Positions 41,040-49,050 of a DNA stretch of 49,050 nucleotides are shown in pieces. This DNA is from JAYVYM01 sp046593925 (GTDB lineage Bacteria > Actinomycetota > Actinomycetes > Mycobacteriales > SCTD01), in the NCBI GenBank assembly GCA_046593925.1, contig JBKJQN010000009.1:1-49050 (forward strand), in the 5' to 3' direction. Position numbers and translations under genes: made by a program. Position 1 is the first letter of the stretch, and the number at the start of each line of letters is the position of its first letter. The notes below the pieces were generated by a model. That model was not told the origin of the DNA. It saw only the letters and a program-made list of their open reading frames with translations, and did not search any database.

Positions 41040-43384
41040 TCCCGCAGCCGGGCTTTCCGGCCGAACCGTGGTGCGTGCGTGAGACCTCCCTCGACCTTGA
41101 CCTGCTGGCCCAGAGCGAGTCGGTGTTCGCGCTGTCCAACGGACACATCGGGCTGCGCGGGAACCTCGACGAAGGCGAGCCGGTCGGCATCGCCGGTACC
41201 TACCTCAACTCCTTCTTCGAGCAGCGCCCGCTGCCGTACGCCGAGGCGGGCTACGGCTACCCGGAGGAGGGCCAGACGATCGTCAACGTGACCAACGGCA
41301 AGATCATCCGGCTGCTGGTCGCGGACGAGCCCTTCGACGTGCGCTACGGCCAGCTGAACGCGCACGAGCGGACGCTCGACCTGCGCGCAGGCACCCTCAC
41401 CCGCTCGGCCGACTGGACGTCGCCGGCCGGCCGGCGGGTGCTGGTCCGCTCGACCCGGCTGGTCTCCTTCCAGCACCGCAGCGTCGCCGCGATCTGCTAC
41501 GAGGTGGAGGCCGTCGAGCGCACCCAGATCATCGTGCAGTCCGAGCTGGTCGCCAACGAGCACGTGCCCAGCCCGTCCGGCGACCCTCGGGTGGCCGCGG
41601 CACTGGACCACCCGCTGGTCCACCTGTCCTCCGACCTCGATGAGCACGGCGCGCTGCTGGTGCACCGCACCCGTAGCAGCGGCCTGACGATGGCTGCCGG
41701 CATGCACCATGACGTGACCGCGCCGGGGCGGTTCGCCGAGGAGACCGACGCGCGCGACGACTGGGCCCGGACGACGGTCACCTGCATCCTGCTGCCCGGC
41801 GAGATCCTGCGGGTCGTCAAGCTCCTGTCGTACGGCTGGAGCTCGCAACGCTCGACCGAGGCGGTCCGCGACCAGGCCGCCGCCGCCCTGGTCGGCGCCC
41901 GTTACGAAGGGTGGGAGAGCCTGCTGGCCGGGCAGCGTGACTACCTCGACACCTTCTGGGACAACATCGACGTCGAGGTCGAGGGCGACCCGGTACTGCA
42001 GCAGGCGGTCCGGTTCGGGCTGTTCCACGTCCTGCAGGCCGGTGCCCGGGCGGAGCAACGGGCGTTGCCGGCGAAGGGGCTAACCGGACCGGGCTACGAC
42101 GGGCACGCCTTCTGGGACACCGAAGGCTACGTCCTGCCGCTGCTGATGTACGCCCTGCCGGGTGCGGCCGCCGACGCCCTGCAGTGGCGCGCCTCGATCC
42201 TGGACCTCGCCAAGCAGCGGGCGCAGACGCTGGGATTGTCGGGCGCGGCCTTCCCCTGGCGCACCATCCGCGGTCAGGAGTGTTCGGCGTACTGGCCGGC
42301 GGGCACTGCGGCCTTCCACCTCAACGCCGTCGTCGCCAGCGCCATCGAGCGCTACCGGGTCATCACCGGCGACGACTCCCTCGAGCGCGACGGCGGCTTC
42401 GAGGTGCTGGTCGAGACCGCCCGGCTCTGGTGCTCGCTGGGGCACCACGACCGCGCAGGCGGCTGGCACGTCGACGGCGTCACCGGCCCCGACGAGTACT
42501 CCGCGGTCGCCGACGACAACGTCTTCACCAACCTGATGGCTGCCCGCAACCTGCGGATCGCCGCTGCCGCCTGCACCCGGCATCCCGAGCTCGCGCACCG
42601 GCTCGGGGTCAGCGAGCAGGAGAGCGCCGAGTGGCTGGTGCACGCCCGTGCCGTGCACCTGCCCTACGACGCCGAGCTCGGGGTGCACCCGCAGTCGGCC
42701 GGCTTCACCCGCTACGCCGAGTGGGACTTCGAGGCCTTCAGGGGCCGCTACCCGCTGCTGCTGCACGCGCCGTACGTCCTGCTGTACGCCCGGCAGGTGT
42801 GCAAGCAGGCTGACCTCGTGCTGGCGATGCACTGGTTCCCGAGCGCCTTCACCCCCGCGCAGAAGGCCCGCAACGTCGATCACTACGAGCGGATCACGGT
42901 GCGCGACTCTTCGCTGTCGGCCTGCACGCAGTCGGTGCTCTGCGCCGAGGTCGGGCACCTCGAGCTCGCCCACGACTACGCGCACGAGGCGGCGCTCGTC
43001 GATCTTCAGGACCTGCACCACAACAGCCGGGACGGCCTGCACATGGCCTCGCTCGCAGGTGCCTGGTCCACCCTGGTCGAGGGCTTCGGCGGGCTGCGCG
43101 AGCACGGCGAGGTGCTCGGCTTCGACCCGGCCCTGCCGGCCGGCATCGACCGGCTGACCTTCCGGCTACGACGTCAGGGGCTGCGCCTGCTGGTTGAGGT
43201 GACCCACACCGAGGTGACCTGCTCGCTGCGTGACGGCGCCGACGGACGGCTGCGGCTGCGGCTGTGCGGCGAGGACGCCGAGCTCACCACGGCGACCCCC
43301 GTCGTACGGCCGCTCGCCCGTCGGGTGCCGCTGCTTCAGCGGCCGACCCAACCGCCCGGTCGAGCGCCCCGGCCACACTCCTGA
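41036..43384 (+). CDS. GH65-family disaccharide phosphorylase
   Basis: A 782-aa glycoside hydrolase family 65 protein. The N-terminal beta-sandwich starts SLDLDLLAQSESVFALSNGH and IGLRGNLDEG. The helical catalytic barrel has GYDGHAFWDTEGYVLPLL, GAAFPWRT and the general acid Glu487 in GVTGPDEYSAVADDN. KARNVDHYERITVRDSSLS matches the phosphate-binding part. Members phosphorolyse trehalose, maltose, kojibiose or nigerose, giving beta-glucose 1-phosphate, which the coupled mutase would use. Which disaccharide is used cannot be decided. The GTG at 41036 overlaps the preceding stop. Confidence 0.91.
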   Translation: MIPQPGFPAEPWCVRETSLDLDLLAQSESVFALSNGHIGLRGNLDEGEPVGIAGTYLNSFFEQRPLPYAEAGYGYPEEGQTIVNVTNGKIIRLLVADEPFDVRYGQLNAHERTLDLRAGTLTRSADWTSPAGRRVLVRSTRLVSFQHRSVAAICYEVEAVERTQIIVQSELVANEHVPSPSGDPRVAAALDHPLVHLSSDLDEHGALLVHRTRSSGLTMAAGMHHDVTAPGRFAEETDARDDWARTTVTCILLPGEILRVVKLLSYGWSSQRSTEAVRDQAAAALVGARYEGWESLLAGQRDYLDTFWDNIDVEVEGDPVLQQAVRFGLFHVLQAGARAEQRALPAKGLTGPGYDGHAFWDTEGYVLPLLMYALPGAAADALQWRASILDLAKQRAQTLGLSGAAFPWRTIRGQECSAYWPAGTAAFHLNAVVASAIERYRVITGDDSLERDGGFEVLVETARLWCSLGHHDRAGGWHVDGVTGPDEYSAVADDNVFTNLMAARNLRIAAAACTRHPELAHRLGVSEQESAEWLVHARAVHLPYDAELGVHPQSAGFTRYAEWDFEAFRGRYPLLLHAPYVLLYARQVCKQADLVLAMHWFPSAFTPAQKARNVDHYERITVRDSSLSACTQSVLCAEVGHLELAHDYAHEAALVDLQDLHHNSRDGLHMASLAGAWSTLVEGFGGLREHGEVLGFDPALPAGIDRLTFRLRRQGLRLLVEVTHTEVTCSLRDGADGRLRLRLCGEDAELTTATPVVRPLARRVPLLQRPTQPPGRAPRPHS

Positions 43385-43386
43385 CC

Positions 43387-43839
43387 GTGAGACGCAGCGC
43401 GGGCCTGCTGTTGTGGCGTCGCGGTCCGGTCGGCGTCGAGGTGCTGCTCGGTCACCCCGGTGGCCCGCTGTTCGCGCGCCGGGACGACGGCGTGTGGAGC
43501 ATGCCGAAGGGCGAGTACCTGGGCGACGAAGAGCCGCTCTGGGCGGCCTACCGCGAATTCGCCGAGGAGATCGGTGCGGCGCCGCCGGCCGGCGAGCCAG
43601 TCCCGCTCGGCGAGGTGCGGCTGCGCAGCGGCAAGCTCGTCACGGGGTGGGCGCTGGAGGGTGACCTGGACGTGACGGCCCTCATGAGCAACCTGTTCAC
43701 GGTGCAGTGGCCTCCGCGGTCAGGGCGGTTCCAGCAGTTCCCCGAGCTCGACCGAGCGCAGTGGTTCGACCTGGCGACCGCCCGCCGCAAGATCTCGCCC
43801 GGTCAGCTGCCGCTGCTGGACCGACTGGCAGCGCTCTGA
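43387..43839 (+). CDS. Nudix hydrolase
   Basis: A 150-aa Nudix domain protein with a complete Nudix box: GEYLGDEEPLWAAYREFAEE followed by IGA (GX5EX7REUXEEXGU). The MRRSAGLLLWRRGPVGVEVL start and VWSMPKGEY are typical of DUF4916/AP4A-like members that hydrolyse nucleoside diphosphate derivatives. The GTG at 43387 is two bases beyond the GH65 stop, with the start codon almost contiguous, so it is likely part of the same transcript. The substrate is unknown. Confidence 0.9.
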   Translation: MRRSAGLLLWRRGPVGVEVLLGHPGGPLFARRDDGVWSMPKGEYLGDEEPLWAAYREFAEEIGAAPPAGEPVPLGEVRLRSGKLVTGWALEGDLDVTALMSNLFTVQWPPRSGRFQQFPELDRAQWFDLATARRKISPGQLPLLDRLAAL

Positions 43840-43969
43840 GCGGCGACGGCCCCGGCGTGACCACAGCCCCGGCGGGCCGGCTGGCGGCGTGTCCCCCGAC
43901 TCGATCGCCCTGCTCGCCGAGCTCGACCTGCAGCAGGTCCGGCTGTCAGGCCACGGAAGCTGACCAGGC

Positions 43970-44641
43970 TCAACCCGTCGGACTGCCGACCAGCTGGGCA
44001 AAGACGATCGTGTTGGAGCGGTATCGGCCACTGTCGGGGTCGAAGGCGCCGCCGCAGGTGATGATCCGTAACGTGGCGGTGCCGTCGCCGGCGTACACGC
44101 GCGAGGTCGGGAAGTCCCGCTTGGCGAAGGCCTGCACCTCGGTGACCGCGAACTCGACGCGGGTGCCGTCGGCGCGACGGATGCCGATCCGCTCGCCGGG
44201 CCGGAGCCGGTCCAGGCCCGCGAAGACGCCGGGGCCGGCGCGGCTGTCGAGGTGGCCGGCCAGGACGGCGGGGCCGAGATCGCCGGGGGCCGGTCCGTCG
44301 GCGTACCAGCCGGCGCGGGCCGGGTCCTGGTCCACCTGCAGTGCGCCGGAGCGGTCTGTACGCAAGCCGCCAAGGGGTGTGTCGAGCCCCAGTGCAGGCA
44401 CCTCCAGTGCGACCGGCGGTGCGGCGACCAGCTGCACGGCCGGGACGTCGATGACGGGGCCGGCACCGAGGTCGGCGGCCAGGTCGGCCGAGCGCTGGCG
44501 GCCGGCAATCAGTCCGGGTACCAGCAGCGCCACAGCCAGTAGCAGCAGGGCGAGGACAGCCGCCCACGCCCAGGAGCGGCGCGGGCGCGCGCCCCGGGGG
44601 TCCGCCGCGTCAACGACGGACCCCCGGAGCGCGATGTCCAT
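43970..44641 (-). CDS. Class F sortase
   Basis: A 223-aa membrane-anchored transpeptidase. A basic cytoplasmic tail precedes one N-terminal membrane helix (about residues 24-47), and the sortase domain begins near VALEVPALGLDTPLGG. The catalytic His lies in VLAGHLDSRAGPGVF, the Cys in LRIITCGGAFDPDSG and the Arg in RYRSNTIVFA, the usual His/Cys/Arg set. Class F sortases are common in actinomycetes and few have known substrates. The gene is 27 bases downstream of a secreted DUF4331 protein that ends in a membrane anchor, which may be its substrate. Confidence 0.9.
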   Translation of the reverse strand: MDIALRGSVVDAADPRGARPRRSWAWAAVLALLLLAVALLVPGLIAGRQRSADLAADLGAGPVIDVPAVQLVAAPPVALEVPALGLDTPLGGLRTDRSGALQVDQDPARAGWYADGPAPGDLGPAVLAGHLDSRAGPGVFAGLDRLRPGERIGIRRADGTRVEFAVTEVQAFAKRDFPTSRVYAGDGTATLRIITCGGAFDPDSGRYRSNTIVFAQLVGSPTG

Positions 44642-44668
44642 GTGGACCAGTGTGTCCTGTCGGAGCCG

Positions 44669-46249
44669 CTAGAGCTGGCCGGCAGCCGAGCGGCGTCGCA
44701 CCAGCAGCGTGCCGGCACCCGCCACCGCGAGGCCGAGCAGGCCGAGGCCGGCCGGGACGACGGGCAGGCTGGAGCCGCTGCCGCCGGTGCCTGCCGCGAC
44801 AGCGCCCGAGGGAGCCACCGCGGAGGTGTCGGAGGCGTTGGTCGCGCCGCCGGTCTTGCTGGTGCCACGGGCCTGCGTGCTGGAGCCCGAGGTCGGCAGA
44901 GCGACGTACGGGAAGGCCTTGCCGAAGGTCTTGTCGTTCTGGTTGACCTTGTCGGTCAGTGCCGGGTTGAGCTTGCCGGTACGGATTGCGCCCTCGAGCG
45001 CCTGCAGCTCGATGTCGACGACGTCGTCAGCGAGACGACGGCCGTTCGGGAAGCCGGCGTTGTCACCGGCCAGCACACCGAGCCGGTTCGGGTTGGCGCT
45101 CGGCGCGATGCCGGTGTTGAGGCGCAACATCTCGGCCGGGTTCTTGGCAGCGGCCGGCGGCTGGTTGAGACCGGCGATGCCGGTCAGGAAGGCTGCGAAA
45201 AGGTCGTCCCGGGGCGTCGCCGGGGCCTTGATCCCGTAGATGGCCTGGATCAGCTTCGGGACCTCGGGGTCCAGAACGGAGTTGACGGCCGCCGGGATGG
45301 TCTTGTCCTCGACCGGGTTCAGCGAGTTGAAGGCATCCTTGTGGCCGGCCGGGATGACCACTTCGTTGATCAGTGGCGAGCACAGGCGCGACACCTGGAC
45401 GTACGGGCCGGTCGGCGTCGCCGCGCCCTTGCTGAGCTCGAGGGTCTGCTGGTCGGTGGTGCTCCAGACACCGACGATGCCGCTGCCGTCGCCACCCTTG
45501 GTCAGGTCGGCGGTCGGCACCTGCAGCGCGATGCTGTTGACGTTGTAGCCGCTCAGCGTGTCGCTGCCCACCTCCTTGAGGTTGGCCCCGTACAGCAGGT
45601 CGAATACCCGCAGGTCCAGGAAGAACGGGTCGTCGGCCTGGCCGGCGAAGCTCTTGCCACCGCCGGGCACGGGGGTGATGGCCTCGTTGCGCAGCGCCGC
45701 GTAGTTCGGGAAGGTCGCCTTGCCCACGTCGGACGGCGCAACCTCGCCGTTCTTCACCAGGACGGTGCGGTTGTTGTCCTTACCGGTGATCGCCGACAGC
45801 GTGTACGTCTGCTTGAACAGCAGGTTGGGGTCGTTGAAGGAGTTCACTGCCCCGTTGGCGTACAGGAAGGTGTTCGTCCCGCGCTTGTCGATGTTGTTGA
45901 ACGTCCAGGCGTAGGTGATGTCGGAGATGCCGTCGCCGTTGTTATCGATCTTGATGTTGTAGCGGTAGCCGTTGCCGCCGAACGGGTAAAAGTTCGGGCC
46001 ACCGGCCGGGTCCTCGAAGGGGATCCAGTTGGCGGCCAAGACAACTGCGTTGGCCTTCTCGGGGCTGCGGAACGCGTAGACGTCCGTGGTGTCGTACTGC
46101 GGCAGTCCGCCGATGAGTGGTGCCTCGCGGTGGCTGGACGCAGTGGCGGTCATCGGAGAGAGCCCGGCGAAGCCGACTGCAGTCAGCATGCCGCCAGTGC
46201 AGGCGAGTGCGATCGCACTCTGCCGCTTGGTGGGTCGTGAGCGAGTCAT
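44669..46249 (-). CDS. Secreted DUF4331 protein with C-terminal membrane anchor
   Basis: A 526-aa exported protein. A signal peptide (through about residue 37, ending MTATA) is followed by the DUF4331 opening SSHREAPLIGGLPQYDTTDV and YAFRSPEKANAVVLAANW; further family blocks run through the protein (FFLDLRVFDLL, GRRLADDVVDIELQAL). After a Gly/Ser/Thr/Ala linker the end is SLPVVPAGLGLLGLAVAG, a hydrophobic stretch and a VRRRSA tail. This resembles a sortase sorting signal, but LPVVPAG is not the standard LPxTG. AAGGAGT supports the ATG at 46249. The function of DUF4331 is unknown. Confidence 0.88.
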   Translation of the reverse strand: MTRSRPTKRQSAIALACTGGMLTAVGFAGLSPMTATASSHREAPLIGGLPQYDTTDVYAFRSPEKANAVVLAANWIPFEDPAGGPNFYPFGGNGYRYNIKIDNNGDGISDITYAWTFNNIDKRGTNTFLYANGAVNSFNDPNLLFKQTYTLSAITGKDNNRTVLVKNGEVAPSDVGKATFPNYAALRNEAITPVPGGGKSFAGQADDPFFLDLRVFDLLYGANLKEVGSDTLSGYNVNSIALQVPTADLTKGGDGSGIVGVWSTTDQQTLELSKGAATPTGPYVQVSRLCSPLINEVVIPAGHKDAFNSLNPVEDKTIPAAVNSVLDPEVPKLIQAIYGIKAPATPRDDLFAAFLTGIAGLNQPPAAAKNPAEMLRLNTGIAPSANPNRLGVLAGDNAGFPNGRRLADDVVDIELQALEGAIRTGKLNPALTDKVNQNDKTFGKAFPYVALPTSGSSTQARGTSKTGGATNASDTSAVAPSGAVAAGTGGSGSSLPVVPAGLGLLGLAVAGAGTLLVRRRSAAGQL

Positions 46250-46610
46250 TAAGAACTACTCCTTGTGTCGGCACGTCGGGGGTCCTGGACCGAAACGCGC
46301 TGCCCCGGACTCGTCTGTGAGCCGGGATACGGTGTGTTCGGAGTCATACTCCCAAGCGGATTGGTTCCGCTCGCAAAGAAACCTAGCGGTGCCGTGGTCG
46401 TGGCGACAGGTCCCTAAGGGCGAGGCCGATCCAGGACCGCCTCGCCACGCGGCTCGATCTGTTCAGCCGGAGCGGCGACACCGTTCGCTGCGCGTTCATC
46501 TGAGAGCGCCATGCCGTTCGGATCGACTCCCGACACTGACGTCGTCTCAGCACGGTTCGGGCCGCTCCGCCGAGTCACCACCTGTCAGCAGTGCCCTCGG
46601 GCCAGCATCG
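46250..46610. other. Divergent control region between the DUF4331 gene and pstC
   Basis: A 361-base gap with no convincing gene. The part nearest pstC holds the 11-bp repeat array (46461-46526). On the minus strand GGAACC (46363-46368) lies about 115 bases from the DUF4331 start and resembles an ECF-sigma -35 box, but no convincing -10 partner was found. Confidence 0.55.
46461..46526 (+). promoter_or_regulatory. PHO-box-like array of 11-bp direct repeats
   Basis: GTTC occurs at 46461, 46483, 46494 and 46516, all in register with an 11-base period: GTTCAGCCGGA, GTTCGCTGCGC, GTTCATCTGAG and GTTCGGATCGA, with two degenerate units between. GTTCATCTGAG closely follows the Streptomyces PhoP repeat unit (GTTCA-YYY-R). 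Phosphate-starvation activation of the pst genes 84 bases downstream is the likely role. Confidence 0.68.
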
Positions 46611-47645
46611 ATGAAAAGACAACCTGTGACGACCCTGCCTGCCCTCGAGTCGGCCTTCGCCGACGTATCCGAGGTGACCCCGCGCAAGCTCGCCCGCAAG
46701 GCGACCGGCGCCGATCGGGTCTTCGAGCTCGGCGCCTCTGCGATTGGCGCAACGGTGCTCATCATCACGGGCGGCATCGGAGTCTTCCTGGCCTGGCAGT
46801 CGATCCCGACCCTTCAGCGCTACGGCTGGGGCTTCTTCACCGAGTCATCGTGGCAACCCGAGGCCGACGTCCTGGGCATCGGAGCGGTCCTGGTCGGCAC
46901 TGTCTCGGTCGCCGCGGTGGCGATGGTGATCGCCTTCCCCCTGGCGCTGCTGACAGCGCTCTTCATCAGCGAATACGCTCCGGCCAGCATCAAGCCAACG
47001 CTGATCTCGCTCGTCGACCTGATGGCTGCTGTGCCGTCGATCATCTACGGCATGTGGGGCTACTTCCTCGTGATGCCCCATGCAGCGGCCTTTGCGCTGT
47101 GGCTGCACCAGAGCTTCGGCTGGATCTCGATCTTCAAGGTCGGCGCAGATCCCGACGCCGCGGTGTGGGACCAGTCGCGCTACATCGGCAGCGCCTTCTG
47201 CGCCGGCATCGCCGTGTCGATGATGGTGCTGCCGATGTCGTGCGCCGTCATGCGCCAGGTCTTCTCGCAGACGCCGCAGGGAGAGAAGGAAGCAGCGCTG
47301 GCGCTCGGCTCGACCCGGTGGGGAATGGTCCGCACAGTCGTCATCCCCTTCGGTCGGGGCGGCATCATCGGCGGCACCATGCTCGGCCTGGGCCGCGCCC
47401 TCGGCGAGACCATTGCGGTCCTCCTGATCATCTCGCCCGACTTCGTCATCAAGCCACGTGTCCTCGAGGTCGGCACCAACACGGTCAGTGCGTTGATCGC
47501 CGGCCGCTTCGGAGACGCCAGCGCTGCCCAGTTGAGCGCGCTCCTGACCGCAGGTTTCGTCCTCTTCGTGATCACCCTGCTCGTCAACACCTTGGCGGCG
47601 ATCATCGTGAACCGCAGCCGCTCCGGTGCCGGGACTGACGCGTGA
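46611..47645 (+). CDS. pstC: Phosphate ABC transporter permease PstC
   Basis: A 344-aa inner-membrane permease with six hydrophobic segments after a cytoplasmic N-terminal tail of about 40 residues. The ABC-permease EAA loop is in EKEAALALGSTRWGMVRTVVIPFGRGG, next to GRALGETIAVLL, the typical PstC end. It forms the channel with PstA for high-affinity phosphate import. ATG 46611 is the first start giving the normal N-terminus, although only a weak ribosome site precedes it. The PHO-box-like array upstream suggests PhoP control. The TGA shares a base with the pstA ATG. Confidence 0.93.
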   Translation: MKRQPVTTLPALESAFADVSEVTPRKLARKATGADRVFELGASAIGATVLIITGGIGVFLAWQSIPTLQRYGWGFFTESSWQPEADVLGIGAVLVGTVSVAAVAMVIAFPLALLTALFISEYAPASIKPTLISLVDLMAAVPSIIYGMWGYFLVMPHAAAFALWLHQSFGWISIFKVGADPDAAVWDQSRYIGSAFCAGIAVSMMVLPMSCAVMRQVFSQTPQGEKEAALALGSTRWGMVRTVVIPFGRGGIIGGTMLGLGRALGETIAVLLIISPDFVIKPRVLEVGTNTVSALIAGRFGDASAAQLSALLTAGFVLFVITLLVNTLAAIIVNRSRSGAGTDA

Positions 47646-48832
47646 TGACGACCCAGACCGTCGAGCACCCGACGAAGTCGACGTATCTGCCCGTCATCGA
47701 CCCGGACGCCCCGCCGCAGCACCCGCGACCCGGTCTCGGCAAGGCGACCTCGGAGGAGTCCTTCACCCTGATCGGCACGTGGGTCGCCGCGCTGGCGATG
47801 GCGTGGCTGGTCACCCAACGGCTCCTCCCGCTCGGTGGCTGGGCCTGGCTTCTGGTCTCGTGGCTCGCGCTCGGGATCGTCTTCACGGTCGTCACTGCTT
47901 CGATGTCGGGCCGTCGGGTCGACGTCGCCGACCGCGTCGCTGCCGCCGTCATCACCGCGGGCGCCTTGATCGTGGGAGCCGCGCTCGTCAGCACGATCGG
48001 CTTCGTGGTGTTCCGGGGTTGGGAGCCGCTGCTCCACCCCAACTTCTTCACCTCCGACATGTCAGGCGTCGGCCCTCGCGATCCCTTCAGCCGCGGTGGC
48101 ATAGCCCACGCCATCATCGGTTCCGCGATCCAGCTCGGCATCGCGATCTCGGTCACCCTGCCCCTGGGCATCGGCACGGCGGTCTTCATGACCGAGGTGG
48201 GCGGCAGGTTCGCCGGCGTCGTCCGCACGATCGTCGAGGCGATGACAGCGCTGCCCTCGATCGTCGCCGGGCTGTTCGTCTACACGGTGCTGATCGTGGC
48301 CATCGGCTTCCCTCGCTCCGGTTTCGCCGCGGCCATGGCGCTCGGCGTGATGATGCTGCCGATCATCGCCCGAGCTGCCGATGTGGTGCTGCGCGTGGTG
48401 CCCGGTGGTCTGAGGGAGGCCAGTCTCGCTCTGGGCGCGAGCAGGTGGCGCACGGTGTGGCACGTGGTCCTGCCGACCGCGCGACCAGGTCTGGCAACAG
48501 CGGTCATCCTCGGCGTTGCTCGTGGTGTCGGTGAGACGTCGCCGGTCCTGTTGACCAGCGGGGTGGCCGGCTTCATGGTCACCAACCCCACCGACGGCGT
48601 CATGAATTCGCTCCCGCTCTACATCTTCAAGGGCGCGCGCAGCCCAGAGCAGATGGACATCGAGCGCGCCTTCGCGGCCGCGACCGTGCTCCTCGTCCTG
48701 GTCCTTGTGCTCTTTGTGATCGCTCGCCTGCTGGCACGGCAGCGCACGACCGCGCCTCGTCCCAGCCTGTTCAGCCGGCTACGCCGACTCCCCTTCCTAG
48801 CCCGGCTTGCTCAGCACCAGGAGAACCGATGA
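47645..48832 (+). CDS. pstA: Phosphate ABC transporter permease PstA
   Basis: A 395-aa permease, longer than most PstA proteins because of an N-terminal part with two additional hydrophobic segments (around residues 40-60 and 62-90). The transporter core has MSGVGPRDPFSRGGIAHAII, TALPSIVAGLFVYTVLI and the EAA loop REASLALGASRWRTVWHVVL, followed by GVARGVGETSPVLL. It pairs with PstC. ATG 47645 overlaps the pstC stop by one base; a GTG one codon earlier is possible. The stop overlaps the next ATG (ATGA). Confidence 0.93.
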   Translation: MTTQTVEHPTKSTYLPVIDPDAPPQHPRPGLGKATSEESFTLIGTWVAALAMAWLVTQRLLPLGGWAWLLVSWLALGIVFTVVTASMSGRRVDVADRVAAAVITAGALIVGAALVSTIGFVVFRGWEPLLHPNFFTSDMSGVGPRDPFSRGGIAHAIIGSAIQLGIAISVTLPLGIGTAVFMTEVGGRFAGVVRTIVEAMTALPSIVAGLFVYTVLIVAIGFPRSGFAAAMALGVMMLPIIARAADVVLRVVPGGLREASLALGASRWRTVWHVVLPTARPGLATAVILGVARGVGETSPVLLTSGVAGFMVTNPTDGVMNSLPLYIFKGARSPEQMDIERAFAAATVLLVLVLVLFVIARLLARQRTTAPRPSLFSRLRRLPFLARLAQHQENR

Positions 48833-49050
48833 ACAGACGCTTCAGCCAGCTGCTTGCTCTCCTGATGCTGGCCCTCCTGCCGGGCCTGGCCCTGAGCGCG
48901 CGTGCCACCGCGCTCTCCACCGACGAGGGGCTGCCGGTGGCGAACCAGCGTGCGGCATACGCCCAGATCGAGGGCTCGGGCTCCACCTGGTCCGAAGTGA
49001 TCGTCCAGCAGTGGATCTCTGACGTCGACGCGCTCGGGATGAAGGTCACC
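48829..49050 (+). CDS. pstS: Phosphate-binding protein PstS-like, 3' end outside the window
   Basis: The first 74 codons of a secreted protein. A signal peptide (MNRRFSQLLALLMLALLPGL, cleavage near ARATA) is followed by IEGSGSTWSEVIVQQWISDV, which matches the phosphate-binding GSGS/T motif at the start of mature PstS-type proteins. The gene is coupled to pstA by ATGA. Having the binding protein after the permeases (C-A-S) differs from the common pstSCAB order. The remainder, and any pstB, lie beyond the window. Confidence 0.85.
   Translation, partial: MNRRFSQLLALLMLALLPGLALSARATALSTDEGLPVANQRAAYAQIEGSGSTWSEVIVQQWISDVDALGMKVT

Noticed and set aside
43889..43963. A 24-residue open frame between the Nudix and sortase genes (VSPDSIALLAELDL...)
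   Set aside because: Too short, with no ribosome site and no recognised family; it could be a remnant, but nothing supports it.
46340..46368. ECF-sigma promoter for the DUF4331 gene (GGAACC on the minus strand)
   Set aside because: The -35-like box is clear, but no CGTC- or GTT-type -10 box is found at the right distance, so it is not listed as a promoter.

Overview
The window is about 49 kb of very GC-rich, gene-dense DNA. The frequent GTG starts, 4-base ATGA/GTGA gene overlaps, leaderless-type promoters (a TANNNT box a few bases before the start codon), a PHO-box-like array, a class F sortase and a HipA-like/DUF3037 remnant all point to an actinomycete (Actinomycetota). The genus cannot be fixed from the sequence. 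No tRNA, rRNA, CRISPR array, transposase or phage gene was seen.

Region 1 (1-9295) is the 3' part of a soluble di-iron propane-type monooxygenase operon: prmA (5' end outside the window), prmB, prmC, prmD, an amidohydrolase, a MIP18/DUF59-type protein, a zinc alcohol dehydrogenase, a dedicated GroEL and an unrecognised 225-aa protein. Nearly every junction is overlapping or tight. Two GC-rich hairpins lie between prmA and prmB, and a perfect 17-bp stem closes the operon. The expected pathway is alkane hydroxylation followed by oxidation of the secondary alcohol, with GroEL folding the hydroxylase.

Region 2 (9327-19115) holds housekeeping and stress genes: TerD; a photolyase-like protein with its domains in reversed order, next to a DUF2256-DUF3253 zinc-finger protein; a FrnE/DsbA-type oxidoreductase; DUF4282; a DUF885 metallopeptidase; an SGNH hydrolase; an ABC1/UbiB kinase; a DksA/TraR-type zinc-finger protein; a spermidine-synthase-like protein; and a YbdK-type ligase.

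Region 3 (19143-31594) holds an enoyl-CoA hydratase, a DinG-type helicase, a methyltransferase, a DUF1707 membrane protein, a PAC2 protein and a serine hydrolase. It continues with a pirin / MarR / DHA2-exporter locus carrying two palindromic operators, and ends with citrate synthase.

Region 4 (31605-43839) begins with a fossil of a hipA-like/DUF3037 pair. It then holds an acyl-CoA dehydrogenase, an rRNA/tRNA methyltransferase, a secreted glycosidase-lectin, a secreted cupredoxin, the large helicase HrpA, a decayed Uma2-family gene, a beta-phosphoglucomutase-like/GH65 phosphorylase pair and a Nudix hydrolase.

Region 5 (43970-49050) has a class F sortase next to a secreted DUF4331 protein, divergent from a pstC-pstA-pstS phosphate transporter. 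A PHO-box-like array of 11-bp repeats stands before pstC.

Two families of short non-coding dispersed repeat are each present twice. One is a roughly 120-nt two-hairpin element (11730-11849 and 24113-24234). The other is a 78-nt element (20009-20086 and 31605-31682) that directly follows a stop codon both times, in the same orientation as the gene it follows. With the permuted photolyase cassette, these repeats are the least explained items in the window.
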